A stretch of 25,906 bases of DNA from JBDZUZ01 sp040255445 (GTDB lineage: Bacteria; Planctomycetota; Phycisphaerae; Phycisphaerales; UBA1924), in the NCBI GenBank assembly GCA_040255445.1, contig JBDZUZ010000034.1, positions 1-25,906 of the forward strand. Reading direction: 5' to 3'. The translations under genes and the position numbers were made by a program. Position 1 is the first letter of the stretch. Each line of letters opens with the position of its first letter. Below the pieces are notes generated by a model. The model saw only the letters and a program-made list of their open reading frames with translations, searched no databases and was not told the DNA's origin. Below, one piece after another: positions 14,583 through 20,980 of the stretch.

Positions 14583-15365
14583 TCAGGCGGCGGCACGCAG
14601 CTTGGTACGGGCCACGTTGGGAATGAAGGCGAGGAGCTTCTCTTCCGTCACCCTGGGGTTGTCGCCCGACTGGATCGAGAGCACACCCTGGAGGATCATC
14701 TCGCGGCAGAGGATCTCTTCGCTGGAGCGCAGCGAGAGCTTGTCACCCATCGGGCCGGCGACGGCGTTGGCGAGGATCGTCCCGTACATCGTGGCCACGA
14801 CGGCGATCGCGAGCATCTTTCCGAGCTGGCCGATGTCCGCCGAGGCCAGACCGCCGAACATGCCGACCTGCCCGATGAGGGTGGCGACGAGTCCGTAGCC
14901 GGGCGCGTACAGCTTGATCAGGTCGAAGAACTTCTTGCCGGCCTTGTGGCGGTCCTGCATGGCGAGAATCTCGAGCCGGCAGGTCGACTCGATGTCCCGC
15001 GGCTCGACACCGTCCACCGCCATCTTGATGCTCTGCTGGAGGAACGTGTTGTCGATCTTGGACATCTCGTTTTCGAGGGCCAGGATGCCGTCACGGCGGG
15101 CGCGTTCCGCCAGAGTCCCCATGATCTTGATGATCTCGCTCGGCTGGGTTCCTTTGTTGAACATGAACGACTTGACGTAGCCGGGCACCTGCTTGATCCG
15201 GTCCATGGGGAGCGCCATGAAGATGACCGAGATCGTCCCTCCGAACACCATGATGACGCCCTTCTCGGACCAGAACATGCCCCAGTCGCCGTGGGACGCC
15301 ATGTATCCGACCAGGGCGCAGCACATCACGCCGAGGATGCTGCCGATCAGACTTGCCTTGTCCAT
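14583..15365 (-). CDS. motA: Flagellar motor stator protein MotA
   Basis: The 260-aa inner-membrane protein has four hydrophobic segments. It has the family marks 'GGTISVIFMALPM', 'LALENEMSKIDNTFLQQSIKMAVDG', 'YAPGYGLVATLIGQVGMFGGL' and 'AIAVVATMYGTILANAVAGP', and the cytoplasmic loop 'ALENE' before helix 3. With MotB it forms the ion channel that drives flagellar rotation. The start has AAGAGG upstream. motB begins 16 nt after its stop, and the pair is at the end of a minus-strand gene run starting with groES. Nothing is missing relative to the family. Confidence 0.95.
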   Translation of the reverse strand: MDKASLIGSILGVMCCALVGYMASHGDWGMFWSEKGVIMVFGGTISVIFMALPMDRIKQVPGYVKSFMFNKGTQPSEIIKIMGTLAERARRDGILALENEMSKIDNTFLQQSIKMAVDGVEPRDIESTCRLEILAMQDRHKAGKKFFDLIKLYAPGYGLVATLIGQVGMFGGLASADIGQLGKMLAIAVVATMYGTILANAVAGPMGDKLSLRSSEEILCREMILQGVLSIQSGDNPRVTEEKLLAFIPNVARTKLRAAA

Positions 15366-15392
15366 GCGATACCTCTTCTGGCACTGTGAGAG

Positions 15393-15506
15393 TCAAGCAG
15401 ACGCCCGGCGCGGCTGGTGCAGCATCCGGGCAGTCGGTTGAATCGGCAGGCTGAAGCGGGCGCTGAACGGGAAGGCCGGGAGGGCCTTACCGGAGGGATC
15501 GGTCAT
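15393..15506 (-). CDS. Possible 37-aa small ORF between asparaginase and motA
   Basis: An ATG overlaps the asparaginase stop codon in the ATGA arrangement and opens a 37-residue frame rich in Pro, Ala and Arg, ending 27 bp before motA. There is no recognisable domain and no membrane helix. The coupling-type overlap is the only argument for it. The same sequence could simply be a spacer. Treat as doubtful. Confidence 0.2.
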   Translation of the reverse strand: MTDPSGKALPAFPFSARFSLPIQPTARMLHQPRRASA

Positions 15507-16039
15507 GAGGCCTGCGCGGGCGGCCGCGGACCACGCACGAAGGTTCCGCGTTCTCGGTCCTTGCAGACCCCCGGGAATCGCAGCGCGCGGCCGTGCGCCA
15601 CGCAGTACACCCCCGGTCCGAGTGTGCCCGCGGCGAAGAGCGACTCGGTCAGGTTCTGCAGCGCATCGGACCGCTTCATCTCGAAGGGACGCATGGCGCC
15701 GGTCAGGATGATCGGGATCGGCGGCGGAGCAAACCGGGCGTGCAGCGCCTCCCCGGTCAGGTGCAGTGTGTCGGTGCCGTGCAGGATCACGATGCCTGAA
15801 GGGAGCGACTTCTCCGCCAGCGCGGATGCGACCGCATCCGCGATCCGCTCGCGGTCGCCGTCGTCCATATACAGGCTGTCCTTGGACATCAGCTCGGTGA
15901 TGCACACCTGCGTGTCTTCGAGGCGCACGCGGCGGAGCATGCGGCCCACGATCGAGCGGCGGTTCTCGAGCACACCGGTCGCCTCGTCGTAGGTCTTCTC
16001 GATCGTGCCGCCGGTGGTGAAGAGGGTGATGTGTCGCAT
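15503..16039 (-). CDS. Single-domain asparaginase-like protein
   Basis: The ATG at 16039 gives 178 aa starting 'MRHITLFTTGGTIEKTYDE', the catalytic-threonine motif of L-asparaginases. 'GIVILHGTDTLHLTGEAL' is the second catalytic Thr-Asp motif. It continues with 'PIILTGAMRPFEMKRSDALQNL' and ends after 'GVYCVAHGRALRFPG'. Only the N-terminal alpha/beta domain of the about 330-residue enzyme is present, which is a recurrent short family rather than an obvious truncation, since no C-terminal remnant follows. Canonical asparaginases need the second domain to complete the dimer active site, so activity toward asparagine is not assured. It is 10 nt behind aroA on the same strand. Confidence 0.85.
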   Translation of the reverse strand: MRHITLFTTGGTIEKTYDEATGVLENRRSIVGRMLRRVRLEDTQVCITELMSKDSLYMDDGDRERIADAVASALAEKSLPSGIVILHGTDTLHLTGEALHARFAPPPIPIILTGAMRPFEMKRSDALQNLTESLFAAGTLGPGVYCVAHGRALRFPGVCKDRERGTFVRGPRPPAQAS

Positions 16040-16049
16040 GGTGTTCCTG

Positions 16050-17486
16050 CTATGCCGGCCTGGGATCAGGATACAGCAGCGCGAGGTGCTGCCAGAACGA
16101 CGGGTAGGTCTTGCCCACGCACCCGGGGTCCCGCATCGAAACGTTCGGCCGCCGCAGCGCGACCAGCGCGAGGGACATGGCGATGCGGTGGTCGTCGTAG
16201 GTCTCGAACTCGATGGGCGGCGCATCGGGGCCGCAGTCGACGCCGCCCGCCGGGGGCGTCACGCTCATGACGTCGTCATCGCCCGCGACGGGCGAATCAA
16301 CGCGCACACCGATTTTCGCGAGCTCTGTGCGCATCGCGGCGATCCGGTCCGACTCCTTGTCGCGGAGGGTGCGCACGCCGCGGATGATCGAACCGCCGGG
16401 CGCGAACGCCGCGACGGCGGCGAGGGTCATCGCCGCATCGGGCATATCGCGGAGATCGGTGAGGATCGGCCGGAGCGTGCGCCCGCCCTCGACCTCGATG
16501 TACGGATCGGGGCCCGGCCGATGGGTCATCGCCGCGCCCATCCGCGCGAGTTCTGATGCGAAACGGGCATCACCCTGGAGTGACTCAACAGGCGACAGCC
16601 CGGGGACGCGGCAGCGGCTCCCGGGGAAGAGCGTCGCCGCGGCCCAGAAATAGGTCGCGCCGCTGGCATCGGGCTCGATGGTTTCATCGCGACCCGCGAT
16701 CGGCCGCGGCGCAGTCGTGTCGGTCTCGTCGTCGCTGGCCGGCGGGCCGACGCGGATCACGCGGAGGCCCTCGCTGTGCTGCACCGAAGCGCCCCAGGCG
16801 CTGAGCTGCGCGAGCGTCATCGCGATGTAAGAAGCGCTGGTCGGCGGCTCGTTGAGGCGGATGGTCAGCCCGCACGGCAGGAAGGGCGCGGCGAGCAGCA
16901 GCGCGGAGATGAACTGCCCGGAGCGCGTCCGCCCGAAGCTGACGACCGGGAGCGGGGAATCGGGGAAGAAGGGGTAGATGCGCAGCGGCGGGCGGCCGGG
17001 CTCGCCCAGTTCATCGACGGTGACGCCCATCGACCGGAGCGCGGCGATCAACTCTCCGATCGGGCGTTCGCGCATGCGTGCCGAACCGTCGATGACTACA
17101 GGTGTGGGCGAGAGCATCGCCGCGGCGGTGAGGAAGCGCACGCCGGTGCCGGCGTTGTTGAGGTTGAGCGTCGGTTCGGGAGAACCGGGTTTCCAACGGC
17201 CGCAGACGCCCTCGACGATGAGTGTGCCGGGGGACGGCTCGTCGATGCGGGCGCCCAGCGTCCGGGCCGAGGCGACCATCTGGCGGGCATCATCGGCCTC
17301 GGTCAGAGCCCGGCGGAGTGTGGATGTGCCCCTGGCGAGCGCGGCGAGCAGGATCGCCCGGTTGGTCAGGCTCTTGGAGCCGGGGGGGCGGACGATGACA
17401 TCGAAGAGGTGGCCCCGCGGCAGCGGGGGCACCGCGAGCAGATCGGGGAGATCATCGAGCTGCCGGGAGAGGACCGAGTGCGGCAC
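16050..17486 (-). CDS. aroA: 3-phosphoshikimate 1-carboxyvinyltransferase (EPSP synthase)
   Basis: This enzyme transfers enolpyruvyl from PEP to shikimate-3-phosphate in the chorismate pathway in the cytosol. The product is 478 aa from a GTG at 17486, placed 8 bp after AGGAG. That ribosome site spans the groES stop codon. Motifs are 'VRPPGSKSLTNRA' (Lys38), 'LNLNNAGTGVRFLTAA', 'MRERPIGELI', 'RSGQFISALLLAAPF', 'LRDKESDRIAAM' and 'YDDHRIAMSLAL'. It is slightly longer than usual owing to small insertions such as 'DDETDTTAPRP'. No glyphosate class is assigned. It sits between groES and the short asparaginase in a tightly packed run. Confidence 0.96.
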   Translation of the reverse strand: MPHSVLSRQLDDLPDLLAVPPLPRGHLFDVIVRPPGSKSLTNRAILLAALARGTSTLRRALTEADDARQMVASARTLGARIDEPSPGTLIVEGVCGRWKPGSPEPTLNLNNAGTGVRFLTAAAMLSPTPVVIDGSARMRERPIGELIAALRSMGVTVDELGEPGRPPLRIYPFFPDSPLPVVSFGRTRSGQFISALLLAAPFLPCGLTIRLNEPPTSASYIAMTLAQLSAWGASVQHSEGLRVIRVGPPASDDETDTTAPRPIAGRDETIEPDASGATYFWAAATLFPGSRCRVPGLSPVESLQGDARFASELARMGAAMTHRPGPDPYIEVEGGRTLRPILTDLRDMPDAAMTLAAVAAFAPGGSIIRGVRTLRDKESDRIAAMRTELAKIGVRVDSPVAGDDDVMSVTPPAGGVDCGPDAPPIEFETYDDHRIAMSLALVALRRPNVSMRDPGCVGKTYPSFWQHLALLYPDPRPA

Positions 17487-17489
17487 CGA

Positions 17490-17831
17490 TCACTCCTGGC
17501 CGCCGTCGCGGCGGAAGACGGCGACGATGTCCTCGACCGGGATCACGAAGAGCCGGTTGTCGCCCTCGAAGTCGACGGGGATGCCGTGCTTGGGGTTGAA
17601 GAGCACACGGTCGTAGCGGGCGATCGGGTAGTCCTGATCGCGGCCGACCTGCGCGCTGATGGCGACGACGCGGCCGGTCAGGGTGGGGATCTCGATCTTG
17701 TCGGGCAGGTGGATGCCCGACTTGGTCTGCTTCTTGTCCTCGTCCTTTCGGATCAGGACGCGCTTGCCGATGGGCTCCACGATCTCGATCGCGGCGGGTT
17801 TGGACTTTCGGGCGGGGTCGGGTCGGCTCAT
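17490..17831 (-). CDS. groES: Co-chaperonin GroES (Cpn10), stand-alone
   Basis: The 113-aa protein has a 16-residue charged head followed by the Cpn10 fold: 'IVEPIGKRVLIRKDED', a mobile-loop region with 'SGIHLPD', 'PTLTGRVVAISAQVGRD', 'ARYDRVLFNPKHGIPVDFEG' and 'FVIPVEDIVAVF'. It caps GroEL during folding. No groEL lies within the window, which is common in planctomycetes with several chaperonin genes. No Shine-Dalgarno is evident; a TACCAT hexamer ends 8 bp before the ATG, compatible with a leaderless or near-leaderless transcript. aroA begins 3 bp after the stop codon. The sequence is divergent, so specialised pairing with one GroEL is possible. Confidence 0.87.
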   Translation of the reverse strand: MSRPDPARKSKPAAIEIVEPIGKRVLIRKDEDKKQTKSGIHLPDKIEIPTLTGRVVAISAQVGRDQDYPIARYDRVLFNPKHGIPVDFEGDNRLFVIPVEDIVAVFRRDGGQE

Positions 17832-17925
17832 GTCGGGGGATGGTATTCGGCGGTGCGGCCCGGCGCGGGGAGTCGTATGCTGGACGGTTCAGAGCCGGTG
17901 CGCCGGCGTTTGGAGGACACGCGGC

Positions 17926-18444
17926 GTGGACCAGTTGCGCGAGCTCATTCACGATGTGCCCGACTTTCCCAAGCCCGGGATCGTCTTCAAGGACTTCACG
18001 CCGCTGCTCGCGGACCCGAAGGGGCTGGCGCTGGCGGTCGAGCTGATGGCCAATCCATACCGCGGCCAGCGGGTGGACCTGGTGCTGGGCGCCGAGTCGC
18101 GCGGGTTCATCTTTGGGACCGCGATCGCGCAGGCGCTGTCGGCGGGGTTCGTGCCGGTGCGCAAGGGCGGGAAGCTGCCGCGGCACGTGAAGCGGATCGA
18201 GTACGCGCTCGAGTACGGCACCGACAAGCTGGAGATGCACGCCGATGCGATCCGCAAGGGTCAGCGCGTGCTGCTGGTCGACGACCTGCTCGCGACGGGT
18301 GGCACGCTGGAGGCGTGTGCGAAGTTAGTCGAGGGGAGCGGCGCCGAGGTGATCGGGATGACGGTCTTGATCGAGATCTCGGTGCTCAACGGTCGGCGGC
18401 GGGTTGAGCAGCACGGTGATGTGCACGCGGTGTTGAAGTACTGA
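17926..18444 (+). CDS. apt: Adenine phosphoribosyltransferase
   Basis: This enzyme salvages adenine by condensing it with PRPP to AMP. The GTG at 17926 lies 9 bp after GGAGG and gives 172 aa, the usual length; a long in-frame upstream extension lacks similarity. Marks are 'LIHDVPDFPKPGIVFKDFTP', 'GAESRGFIFG', 'VPVRKGGKLP', 'YALEYGTDKLEMH' and the PRPP-binding 'VLLVDDLLATGGTL' (115-128). The C-terminal 'GMTVLIEISVLNGRRR' is also typical. It is monocistronic on plus, divergent from groES with a TATGCT hexamer at 17876-17881 that may serve as its -10. Confidence 0.96.
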   Translation: MDQLRELIHDVPDFPKPGIVFKDFTPLLADPKGLALAVELMANPYRGQRVDLVLGAESRGFIFGTAIAQALSAGFVPVRKGGKLPRHVKRIEYALEYGTDKLEMHADAIRKGQRVLLVDDLLATGGTLEACAKLVEGSGAEVIGMTVLIEISVLNGRRRVEQHGDVHAVLKY

Positions 18445-18474
18445 GGGTTGTTGCGGGCGAGGGGCGCTGATCGG

Positions 18475-18512
18475 ATAGGTCCTATGGGTCCTATAGGTCC
18501 CATAGGACCTAT
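18475..18512. repeat. 38-bp near-perfect palindrome built from TAGGTCC/GGGTCC units
   Basis: The 38 bases equal their own reverse complement except at positions 15 and 24 (T opposite T). Inside, the unit 'GGTCCTAT'/'ATAGGACC' recurs four times in alternating orientation. It begins 31 bp after the apt stop and lies between convergent genes. It could fold into a very long hairpin and act as a bidirectional terminator for apt, or belong to a dispersed intergenic repeat family. The other copies cannot be checked from one window. Confidence 0.8.
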
Positions 18513-18574
18513 GCCCTGCGGTCTGCTGCGCGCATGCCGCCCAACTGCGTGGACCGACCGCACTCGACCTCCCC

Positions 18575-18612
18575 AAAAAACAACCAGGCCCCGGCGGTAT
18601 GCCGGGGCCTGG
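18575..18612 (-). terminator. Intrinsic terminator of the PEP-CTERM protein gene
   Basis: The arms CCAGGCCCCGGC (18584-18595) and GCCGGGGCCTGG (18601-18612) form a perfect 12-bp stem with a five-base loop. On the minus strand the hairpin is followed by TTG and then six T (18575-18580). It lies 50 bp past the stop codon of the PEP-CTERM gene. This is a textbook Rho-independent terminator. Confidence 0.92.
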
Positions 18613-18662
18613 CGAGTCATTCTGGCGGAGCGGATTCAAAGATCCGCCCAACAGCCGTCGGA

Positions 18663-19496
18663 TTACCGACGACGGCGGCCGGCGACCAGACCACCGAGGC
18701 CCAGGAGGGCGAGGGAGGCCGGGGCGGGGACGACGTTGATCGTCGCCGTCGCACCGCTGACGTCGGCGTCAGCGTTGATCGAGGCGGAGAACACGTCGCT
18801 GGGGGCGTACCAAGACACGCGACGCTGGCCGGTGCCGTCGTTCGCGGCAGAGCGGATGCCACCGATGGGCAGGTCGAGCATCATGGTGCGGAGGTCGCTG
18901 GTCGAGCTCACCGTGAAGGCGAACTTGAAGAGGACCAGGTTCTGCAGGTCGGTGCTGTAGGCCGGATCAGCCGGGGTGGTCAGCGACTGGCTCTTCTGGC
19001 CGGTCGTGATCGAGCCCGAACCGTTCAGGTTGTTCGCCAGGGAGCCGACGCCGAACCAGTTGGTCGTCGGGGTCTGGGCGATACGAGCGTAGTTGACGCC
19101 GCCCTGGTTGTTCTGGTGAACGATCAGCTGGTTGGCAGCCGAGATGCCGGGAGCGGCGTAGGGGAGGATGCGGCCGTAGGCGCCCGAGGCGTCAGAGACG
19201 CCGCCGGTGGCCGGGGAGGTGCCCTGGTTCAGGAAGGGCAGAACCGCATCGCCGGCCGTCCAGTTCGAGATGGTCGGCTGGAAGTTGGCGGCGGCAAGGC
19301 CGTTGCTGGCCGCGCCGTTGCCCTGGTTGTAGGACACGAGGACGCGAGCCTCGACCGTGCTGCCCGGGGTGACGTCGACGCTGCTGCCCCAAGCGCCGCC
19401 GCCGGAGCGGACCTGCACATCGAAGATGCTCGTCTGAGCGTTCGCCGCGGCGGCCAGGCCAGCGACGGCGACAAGGGTACCGATCACATTCTTCAT
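18663..19496 (-). CDS. Secreted PEP-CTERM-type surface protein of unknown function
   Basis: The 277-aa protein has a signal peptide ('NVIGTLVAVAGLAAAANAQ'), then a Ser/Thr/Asn/Gly-rich beta-type region. The C-terminal tripartite sorting tail 'VPAPASLALLGLGGLVAGR' followed by Arg residues is a PEP-CTERM variant in which PEP reads PAP. Such proteins are exported, processed by an exosortase and placed at the cell surface or in the matrix. The middle has features reminiscent of cohesin-type or stalk-like domains ('VTPGSTVEARVLVSYNQG'), but no firm domain match. It has its own promoter candidate, a strong GAGGAG ribosome site and a strong terminator, so it is monocistronic and probably well expressed. 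The partner exosortase is not in the window. Confidence 0.88.
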   Translation of the reverse strand: MKNVIGTLVAVAGLAAAANAQTSIFDVQVRSGGGAWGSSVDVTPGSTVEARVLVSYNQGNGAASNGLAAANFQPTISNWTAGDAVLPFLNQGTSPATGGVSDASGAYGRILPYAAPGISAANQLIVHQNNQGGVNYARIAQTPTTNWFGVGSLANNLNGSGSITTGQKSQSLTTPADPAYSTDLQNLVLFKFAFTVSSTSDLRTMMLDLPIGGIRSAANDGTGQRRVSWYAPSDVFSASINADADVSGATATINVVPAPASLALLGLGGLVAGRRRR

Positions 19497-19520
19497 GACA
19501 ATCTCCTCACAAGTCTTTTA

Positions 19521-19567
19521 TTGGGTAGACCCAAACCCACTCACGCTAGAGAACGAACGACTCGTTC
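19521..19567. promoter_or_regulatory. Two inverted repeats in the leader of the PEP-CTERM gene
   Basis: GAACGA/TCGTTC arms (19551-19556, 19562-19567) and TTGGGT/ACCCAA arms (19521-19526, 19529-19534) are both perfect. If the promoter call is right they lie in the 5' leader and may stabilise the mRNA or bind a regulator. The nearer one ends 25 bp before the start codon. Confidence 0.45.
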
Positions 19568-19580
19568 CTGACCCACGACA

Positions 19581-19608
19581 AGAGTATCTCAAGGCTGGCG
19601 TTCTGCAA
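19581..19608 (-). promoter_or_regulatory. Candidate promoter of the PEP-CTERM gene
   Basis: On the minus strand TTGCAG (19603-19608) and TACTCT (19581-19586) are spaced 16 bp apart. The predicted start at about 19574 makes an about 78-nt leader that includes two inverted repeats and ends in a GAGGAG ribosome site six bases before the ATG. It matches the sigma-70 consensus moderately. Confidence 0.4.
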
Positions 19609-19876
19609 CGTGATTTTTGAGTGCAGCATCGCTTTTTGCGTGAAGACAACGTTGGTCGCGGTCGGGCCCCGGGCTTTCCGTTGCGAGAAAGACCCTTTCA
19701 AACACCTATCCGGGCGGCCTCACGGCCCAGAAACCGCGTTTGGCAGGTGTTTTCATCGGTCCTGGCATACCTGGCCGTCGGCGCGATGAATTCCGGCTCA
19801 GGTTTGCGCGAGCGGGAATTGCGCGGCGGGACCGCCCAGGTTGAGCGCTCCGGGCAGGGCGTCAACACGCAGCAGC

Positions 19877-20845
19877 TCACCCGTTCTGGTGATCCAGCCC
19901 GAGCATCGCCCGCTTCTGGGCCCATTCGGCCTGCTCCCGCTTGTTGGCGGTGACGATGTCGCCGACCGGGCCGCCCGCCGCGGCCCGAATCGCCTCGATC
20001 TCGAGGCGGGTCAGGTGGACGGCGCCCAGTTCGTAGTCCCGCCACGCCTCCATGGTCATGGGCACGATCCCGGCGATCAGGTCGTGCATCGCCTGGGCGA
20101 AGACTCGGATCTCGTGCTGGGCGTGGCTGTCCATCCGCAGGCTCAGGAAGCGGAGGATGTTGTGCAGGTCGCACTTCCAGTACCACTCGGTGTAGACGTT
20201 GACCGGCAGGCCCATGCGGGCGAGCTCGCGGCTGACACCCTTCTCGGTGAGCTGCATATAGCGGGGGTAGAGGGCCTCGACGTCCTTGAGGAAGTCGAGG
20301 AATTCCTCGGCGGTCCGGGCCTGGTCGGCGTCGGAGGTGTCGAAGGTCTCCTCGCCGCCCTGTCGGTTTGAGGCCGACTGCTTGCGGACGGCGTCGAGCG
20401 TGGGGGTGTAGAAGCGGTCCTTTACGATCGAGTAGCGGGCGGAGTACTCGTTGACGTTGGCGGTGCGGTGCCGGATCCACTGGCGGGCGATGAAGATGGG
20501 CATCGCGATGTGGAACTTGAACTCCACCATCTCGAAGGGGGTGGTGTGGCGGTGGCGGAGGAGGTAGCGGATCAGGCCGCGGTCCTCTGAGATCTGCTTG
20601 GTGCCCTCGCCATAGGAGACGCGGGCCGCCTGCACGATCGCGGCGTCGGCGGTCTGACCGGCGGGAACCAGGCGCGGCATGGCGTCGATCAGGGCGACGA
20701 AGCCGTGGTCAAGGCACTTGATCTCCATGCGTGCGGCGCCGCCCATGACGTCCTGCCAGGGCGAGACCGGGTTCGTTCGGACGATCGCGGGGGGCTGGTC
20801 GGTCATGGTGTTTTCGGCGGTCGCGGCGGGATGGGCTTCGGACAT
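19877..20845 (-). CDS. thyX: Flavin-dependent thymidylate synthase
   Basis: ThyX methylates dUMP to dTMP using methylenetetrahydrofolate, FAD and NADPH. The signature RHRx7S is exact: Arg125-His126-Arg127 and Ser135 in 'IRHRTANVNEYSARYS'. Other marks are 'LIRYLLRHRHTTPFEMVEFKF', 'EWYWKCDLHNILRFLSLRMD' and 'AQHEIRVFAQAMHDLI'. From the ATG at 20845 the product is 322 aa, longer than compact 230-residue ThyX proteins but normal for the longer subgroup. An internal ATG at 20806 is possible. Neither start has a Shine-Dalgarno. A TACCCT hexamer sits six bases before 20845, the layout of a leaderless mRNA. It follows the secreted peptidase gene after 135 bp. Confidence 0.95.
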   Translation of the reverse strand: MSEAHPAATAENTMTDQPPAIVRTNPVSPWQDVMGGAARMEIKCLDHGFVALIDAMPRLVPAGQTADAAIVQAARVSYGEGTKQISEDRGLIRYLLRHRHTTPFEMVEFKFHIAMPIFIARQWIRHRTANVNEYSARYSIVKDRFYTPTLDAVRKQSASNRQGGEETFDTSDADQARTAEEFLDFLKDVEALYPRYMQLTEKGVSRELARMGLPVNVYTEWYWKCDLHNILRFLSLRMDSHAQHEIRVFAQAMHDLIAGIVPMTMEAWRDYELGAVHLTRLEIEAIRAAAGGPVGDIVTANKREQAEWAQKRAMLGLDHQNG

Positions 20846-20851
20846 GCGCGA

Positions 20852-20857
20852 AGGGTA
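20852..20857 (-). promoter_or_regulatory. TAnnnT -10 hexamer six bases before thyX (leaderless type)
   Basis: TACCCT on the minus strand lies exactly six bases upstream of the thyX ATG, in a region with no ribosome-binding site. This spacing puts the transcription start at the A of the start codon. The -35 is not convincing. Confidence 0.35.
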
Positions 20858-20980
20858 ACGGCACCGCCGCAGCGCAGCGATGGGGCCGGCGCATGTTTCG
20901 GCTGTTCTGCCCGGAGCGGGCGGTGCGGCGTTGAACAAGCTGTGAATTGCCGCGGTGGGAGGCAGTCGCCGCGGGCCGGC

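Larger units (their letters stand above)
19497..19876 (-). other. 380-bp upstream region of the PEP-CTERM gene
   Basis: No gene is visible. Nearest the PEP-CTERM start are two inverted repeats, TTGGGT-AG-ACCCAA (19521-19534) and GAACGA-N5-TCGTTC (19551-19567), then the promoter candidate (listed separately). The remainder to thyX has unremarkable composition with short AT-rich tracts near 19615-19640; I see no further structure there. Confidence 0.5.

Noticed and set aside
16776..18407. Long plus-strand frame (543 aa) over aroA, groES and apt
   Set aside because: It crosses three well-supported genes in other frames and shows no recognisable motif.
18448..18560. Collagen-like 'GPMGPIGPIGP' repeats in frames over the 38-bp palindrome
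   Set aside because: They arise from the intergenic palindrome read in frame; no ribosome site or longer protein supports them.
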